Assembly (NCBI GenBank): GCA_927405585.1
Contig: CAKMJS010000121.1
Location: 1 to 46,330 of the forward strand
Direction of reading: 5' to 3'
Length of the DNA stretch: 46,330 nucleotides
From: an uncultured Desulfosporosinus sp.
Lineage (GTDB): Bacteria; Bacillota; Desulfitobacteriia; Desulfitobacteriales; Desulfitobacteriaceae
Shown here: piece after piece, positions 43,601 to 46,330 of the stretch
How positions within the stretch are numbered: position 1 is the stretch's first letter
Layout: every line of letters starts with the position of its first letter
Made by a program: the position numbers and the translations under genes
The notes under the pieces: model-generated
Told to the model about the DNA's origin: nothing
What the model saw: the letters and a program-made list of their open reading frames with translations, nothing else
Databases searched by the model: none

Positions 43601-44023
43601 TTAAGGGGCAGGATTAAGCTTGAGTCGTTCTTCTACCTCGAATACCAAGGCTTCAATCTGGTGGGGCAGTGGGGTGCGAAGGATTCCAACCAGCAGAATA
43701 TTTCCACGTTGGATAGGCAGAAGTAATTTGTCTGCTTTACTGGCAGAAATTGCCGTAGCCATCGCTGGAGTGATTTCTCCCAAAAGGCCATAAACCATCA
43801 TAATCGCCACTGAACCCACAATTAGATCGACTCGATCAACATTAAAACAAATTGCGGACTCCCCTGAAGCGCCCTCAGTGGCCCCGGCTCGCAGCATAGC
43901 TCCCGTTGCCAGGGCATTCGTTCCTAAAGCAAGTATATCCAATCCGGGCATTTTTTTGCGTAATTGCTCAACAATGTGTTTGCCAATTCCGCCACCCTGT
44001 CCATCAATGACTGCTATCCGCAT
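43601..44023 (-). CDS. DUF3842-family protein
   Basis: With the ATG at 44023 (AGGAGGGCACT upstream) the protein has 140 residues. It starts with a Rossmann-type strand and glycine loop, MRIAVIDGQGGGIGK, followed by LGTNALATGAMLRAGAT and VGSVAIMMVYGLLGEITP. These match DUF3842, found in anaerobic Firmicutes and unknown in function. The glycine-rich loop suggests a nucleotide or metal site. It lies between cysK and the hyp genes but its link to either is unclear. Confidence 0.8.
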   Translation of the reverse strand: MRIAVIDGQGGGIGKHIVEQLRKKMPGLDILALGTNALATGAMLRAGATEGASGESAICFNVDRVDLIVGSVAIMMVYGLLGEITPAMATAISASKADKLLLPIQRGNILLVGILRTPLPHQIEALVFEVEERLKLNPAP

Positions 44024-44093
44024 AGTGCCCTCCTGATTTAAGCACATTCAAGAAAATAAAAAATCAGTATGCCAGTCTATTTTACGCCATACT

Positions 44094-44152
44094 GCGTCGG
44101 CATGGTTACCTAATAGCCCGCTATGAGGTAACCATACCTCCTTGTCTGACGC
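44094..44152. repeat. Nested palindrome between the DUF3842 gene and hypE
   Basis: Three nested stems: GCGTC/GACGC (44094-44098, 44148-44152), ATGGTTACCT/AGGTAACCAT (44102-44111, 44126-44135, perfect 10 bp) and ATAGC/GCTAT (44113-44117, 44120-44124) around CC. No T-run follows on either strand. It could be an RNA element, a protein-binding site or a repeat. Confidence 0.75.
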
Positions 44153-44199
44153 AAAATATCCATGGCATCTTTGACTTGTATTTTCTTTCATATGCTTTT

Positions 44200-45192
44200 C
44201 TAACAAATACGGGGAAGGTGTTCACCTTCAAGCATGCCTACAATACGTTTTCCCCCCAGTGGAGTTTCTAAAAGAACCAGCCCAGACTTTCCTGCTTGAA
44301 CCTGCCCGATACGAGTAGCTTGGCGCCCGAGTGGATGTGCTCGCATGTTTAAGAGAACTTGATCCGCCACTTCCGGAGCGACGATAACCAATACTTTCCC
44401 TTCGTTCGCTAAGTAAAGGGGCTCAAGACCTAACATCTCACAGGCCCCTTCTACGCTCGGAGAAAGTGGACATTGTTCTTCAACTAAGAGCATACTTACG
44501 CCAGCTTGTCCAGCCAATTCATTGAGAGTTGTGGCGACGCCTCCACGAGTAGGGTCTCTCATGCATTTCACGCCAGGCATATAAAAGGCGTCGATCAGTC
44601 CATTCAAAGGAGCACAATCACTAATAACCGGCGTTTGAAATTCCAGCCCTTCTCGTTCAGATAAAATCGCAATCCCGTGATCCCCAATTGTTCCCGTAAT
44701 GAGGATTTCGTCCCCTGGACGAATCCGCTCTGGACCGACTAAACGGTCTGTAATATACCCAATCCCAGTTGTGTTTATGAAAATTTTGTCCGCACTTCCG
44801 CGTTCTACGACCTTCGTATCTCCACAGACAATTGCGACGCCGGCTTCGGCGGCTGTCTCAGCAACGCTTTCAATAATCCGTTCTAACTCCTCCATCAGTA
44901 AGCCTTCTTCTAGAATAAGCGCCAGCGTTAAAAACTTTGGTATTGCTCCACTTACCGCTAGATCATTAACCGTGCCACAGACTGCGAGCTTACCTATATT
45001 CCCTCCGCGAAAAAACAACGGAGAAACTACGAAGGAGTCTGTGGTGACTGCCAATTGCTCTCTGCCTGGCAAAAATGTAGCATCATTCATCTGATCGAGG
45101 TATGGGTTGCCTAAATGTTTTTGAAAGAGGGTTTGAATTAACTCATGACTAAGCCGCCCACCACTTCCATGGGCCATCATAATGCGTTCCAT
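44200..45192 (-). CDS. hypE: Hydrogenase maturation protein HypE
   Basis: A 330-residue AIR-synthase-fold protein. N-terminal HGSGGRLSHELI, DSFVVSPLFF and GNIGKLAVCGTVNDLAVSGA near 68, GDTKVVERG near 122, and the C-terminal tail ending in PRIC, where the last cysteine receives the carbamoyl group and is dehydrated to thiocyanate. It makes the cyanide ligands of the NiFe active site with HypF. Its ATG directly follows the hypD stop. Confidence 0.97.
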   Translation of the reverse strand: MERIMMAHGSGGRLSHELIQTLFQKHLGNPYLDQMNDATFLPGREQLAVTTDSFVVSPLFFRGGNIGKLAVCGTVNDLAVSGAIPKFLTLALILEEGLLMEELERIIESVAETAAEAGVAIVCGDTKVVERGSADKIFINTTGIGYITDRLVGPERIRPGDEILITGTIGDHGIAILSEREGLEFQTPVISDCAPLNGLIDAFYMPGVKCMRDPTRGGVATTLNELAGQAGVSMLLVEEQCPLSPSVEGACEMLGLEPLYLANEGKVLVIVAPEVADQVLLNMRAHPLGRQATRIGQVQAGKSGLVLLETPLGGKRIVGMLEGEHLPRIC

Positions 45193-46284
45193 CTAATTCA
45201 CACTCCTCTGTGAATATCTGTGATAAGCGGCACAAGACCCTTCGTTCGATACCATACAAGGTCCCACTGGCTTCATCGGTGTACATCGTTTGCCAAACAT
45301 TGGGCATTGAGTCGGATAAATAAGTCCTTTTAAAACATCTCCGCACAAACAACCTGGTGTTTCTGGCGAATGAAAAACCGGCAGTGCAAATTTTCGAGCT
45401 GCATCCCATGCTCCGTAGTCTTCTCTTATACCCAAGCCACTCAGAGGAATCCTTCCGATGCCTCGCCAGGACGCATCCACTGGCTCGAAGACCCGATCAA
45501 CAACCCTGATAGCATGTGGGTTCCCCTCTGCTTTAGCGACCCGTTTATATTGAATTTCAATTTCCGAGCGCCCCTCTGCACGTTGGCGAAGCAGCATCAC
45601 AATCCCTTCCAAGATATCGAGGGCAGAGAAGCCGGTCACTACGCCGGGTTTCCCATAATCTTTGGCCATAAATTCGATTGGCCCAATTCCAATAATGGCA
45701 CACACATGTCCAGGATCTAGAAAGGCATCGACCACCAGTTCCTCATCTTCCGCCAACAATCGTAAGACTGGGGGAACAACCTTGTGCATGGATAATACGC
45801 TAAAATTTCCGATTTCTTCTTGTTTCGCCATTTCTAAGCTTAAGGCTACCGTAGGTGTTGTCGTTTCAAACCCAATTCCCAGAAAAGCAACCTCTTTGTC
45901 CGGGTTTTTGCGAGCTAATTCTAAGGCATCTTGAGTTGAGTAGACAATTCGAACATCCGCTCCTTCTGCTCTCAGAGCCTGGAGATTTTTCTCAGTTCCC
46001 GGTACTCGAATCATGTCTCCAAAGGTCGCGGTAATAACATTCGGTTGAGCCGCTAAATAAAGGTACCGATCAATATCGCTGCTATCAGTCACACAGACTG
46101 GACAGCCTGGCCCAGATATTAAGCGAACTGTCTCTGGCAACAACTCTCGAAGCGCATTTTTGGCGATGGCTACGGTATGCGTTCCACAAACTTCCATGAT
46201 CGTATACGGGCTCTGGGCTAAGGTTCGAATTTCTGACAAATAGACACCCGCTTGAGCCAATAGATCCTTACTCTCCTTCTTCAT
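45193..46284 (-). CDS. hypD: Hydrogenase maturation protein HypD
   Basis: A 363-residue protein with the conserved cysteine motifs: EVCGTHTVAIAK near 30, SGPGCPVCVTDS near 58, GIGFETTTPT near 137, and the [4Fe-4S] cysteines near the end (GCLCGDVLKG, CPMFGKRCTPMKPVGPCMVS, GSCAAYHRY). With HypC it is the platform on which Fe(CN)2CO is built. It overlaps the hypC end by 17 bases. Confidence 0.97.
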   Translation of the reverse strand: MKKESKDLLAQAGVYLSEIRTLAQSPYTIMEVCGTHTVAIAKNALRELLPETVRLISGPGCPVCVTDSSDIDRYLYLAAQPNVITATFGDMIRVPGTEKNLQALRAEGADVRIVYSTQDALELARKNPDKEVAFLGIGFETTTPTVALSLEMAKQEEIGNFSVLSMHKVVPPVLRLLAEDEELVVDAFLDPGHVCAIIGIGPIEFMAKDYGKPGVVTGFSALDILEGIVMLLRQRAEGRSEIEIQYKRVAKAEGNPHAIRVVDRVFEPVDASWRGIGRIPLSGLGIREDYGAWDAARKFALPVFHSPETPGCLCGDVLKGLIYPTQCPMFGKRCTPMKPVGPCMVSNEGSCAAYHRYSQRSVN

Positions 46285-46330
46285 AGGCCTTAGCTACCTC
46301 CAATAAAAGTTCTTCCGTTTCTTTGGCGCT
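46268..46330 (-). CDS. hypC: Hydrogenase maturation chaperone HypC, C-terminal end only
   Basis: The frame enters from the right edge and ends with a stop overlapping hypD, encoding SAKETEELLLEVAKAYEEGE. An acidic, leucine-rich C-terminal helix just upstream of hypD is what HypC has (the family is about 75-90 residues). The characteristic N-terminus (MCLAIP) is outside the window, so this is inferred from position and the tail only. Confidence 0.7.
   Translation of the reverse strand, partial: SAKETEELLLEVAKAYEEGE

Overview
The window looks like chromosomal DNA of an anaerobic, endospore-forming Firmicute of the Peptococcaceae type, with Desulfosporosinus or Desulfitobacterium the closest fit. 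This is an inference from gene content and order, not a database match. Supporting signs are strong AGGAGG-type ribosome sites, T-box leaders before aminoacyl-tRNA synthetases, sporulation-type genes (a SpoIID/LytB protein, a BofC-like protein, YjcZ-like micropeptides with sigma-K/E-like promoters), hydrogenase maturation genes, and ferredoxin- and Fe-S-linked enzymes. Almost every gene is on the minus strand. The plus strand carries only rarA, a TnpB-type gene and a tryptophan-rich micropeptide gene.

Most of the window is a housekeeping block whose order is also found, with gaps, in Bacillus. Read from the left end it holds: ruvX (cut by the window edge), an inserted ferredoxin-type aldo/keto reductase, ireB, alaS, an AI-2E-type permease, a PRC-barrel/zinc-ribbon pair, mnmA-iscU-nifS with an IscR-like regulator, a DUF998 membrane protein, rarA, threonine aldolase, a csoR-trxA operon, aspS-hisS, an MBL hydrolase, dtd, relA, apt, recJ and a cation diffusion facilitator. 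After an accessory island come secF-secD, an HD/EcsC pair, yajC, tgt, queA, a SpoIID-like gene, ruvB-ruvA-ruvC, a BofC-like gene, yebC, cysK, a DUF3842 gene and hypE-hypD-hypC (hypC cut by the right edge). Functional themes are tRNA charging and modification (alaS, aspS, hisS, dtd, mnmA, tgt, queA), sulfur and Fe-S metabolism (nifS, iscU, iscR-like, mnmA, cysK, trxA), recombination and repair (ruvABC, rarA, recJ), protein export (secDF, yajC), stringent response and purine salvage (relA, apt), and NiFe-hydrogenase assembly.

The accessory island (about 26.0-31.0 kb) sits between the cation transporter and secF. It holds a TnpB-only IS200/IS605-type element whose protein lacks the usual zinc-ribbon cysteines, a small membrane protein whose stop codon lies in the element's right end, a 33-residue Trp/Gly-rich micropeptide gene, a compound palindromic repeat, four tandem glycine-rich micropeptide genes transcribed the other way, and a lipoprotein polysaccharide deacetylase. 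Sigma-K/E-like promoter motifs precede both micropeptide units, so I read this as a candidate sporulation cell-envelope or coat locus.

A second layer is structural. Dispersed palindromic and degenerate tandem repeats fill the spaces between genes and in several places supply the last codons or stop codon of a gene (mnmA, the CDF transporter, aspS, the small membrane protein). There are also an array of hairpins downstream of mnmA, a T-box leader of normal form before hisS and an apparently stem-I-less one before alaS, a CsoR-type operator inside a strong promoter, and a hairpin that sequesters the ribosome site of the BofC-like gene. I saw no tRNA or rRNA genes, CRISPR array, prophage or broken housekeeping gene.
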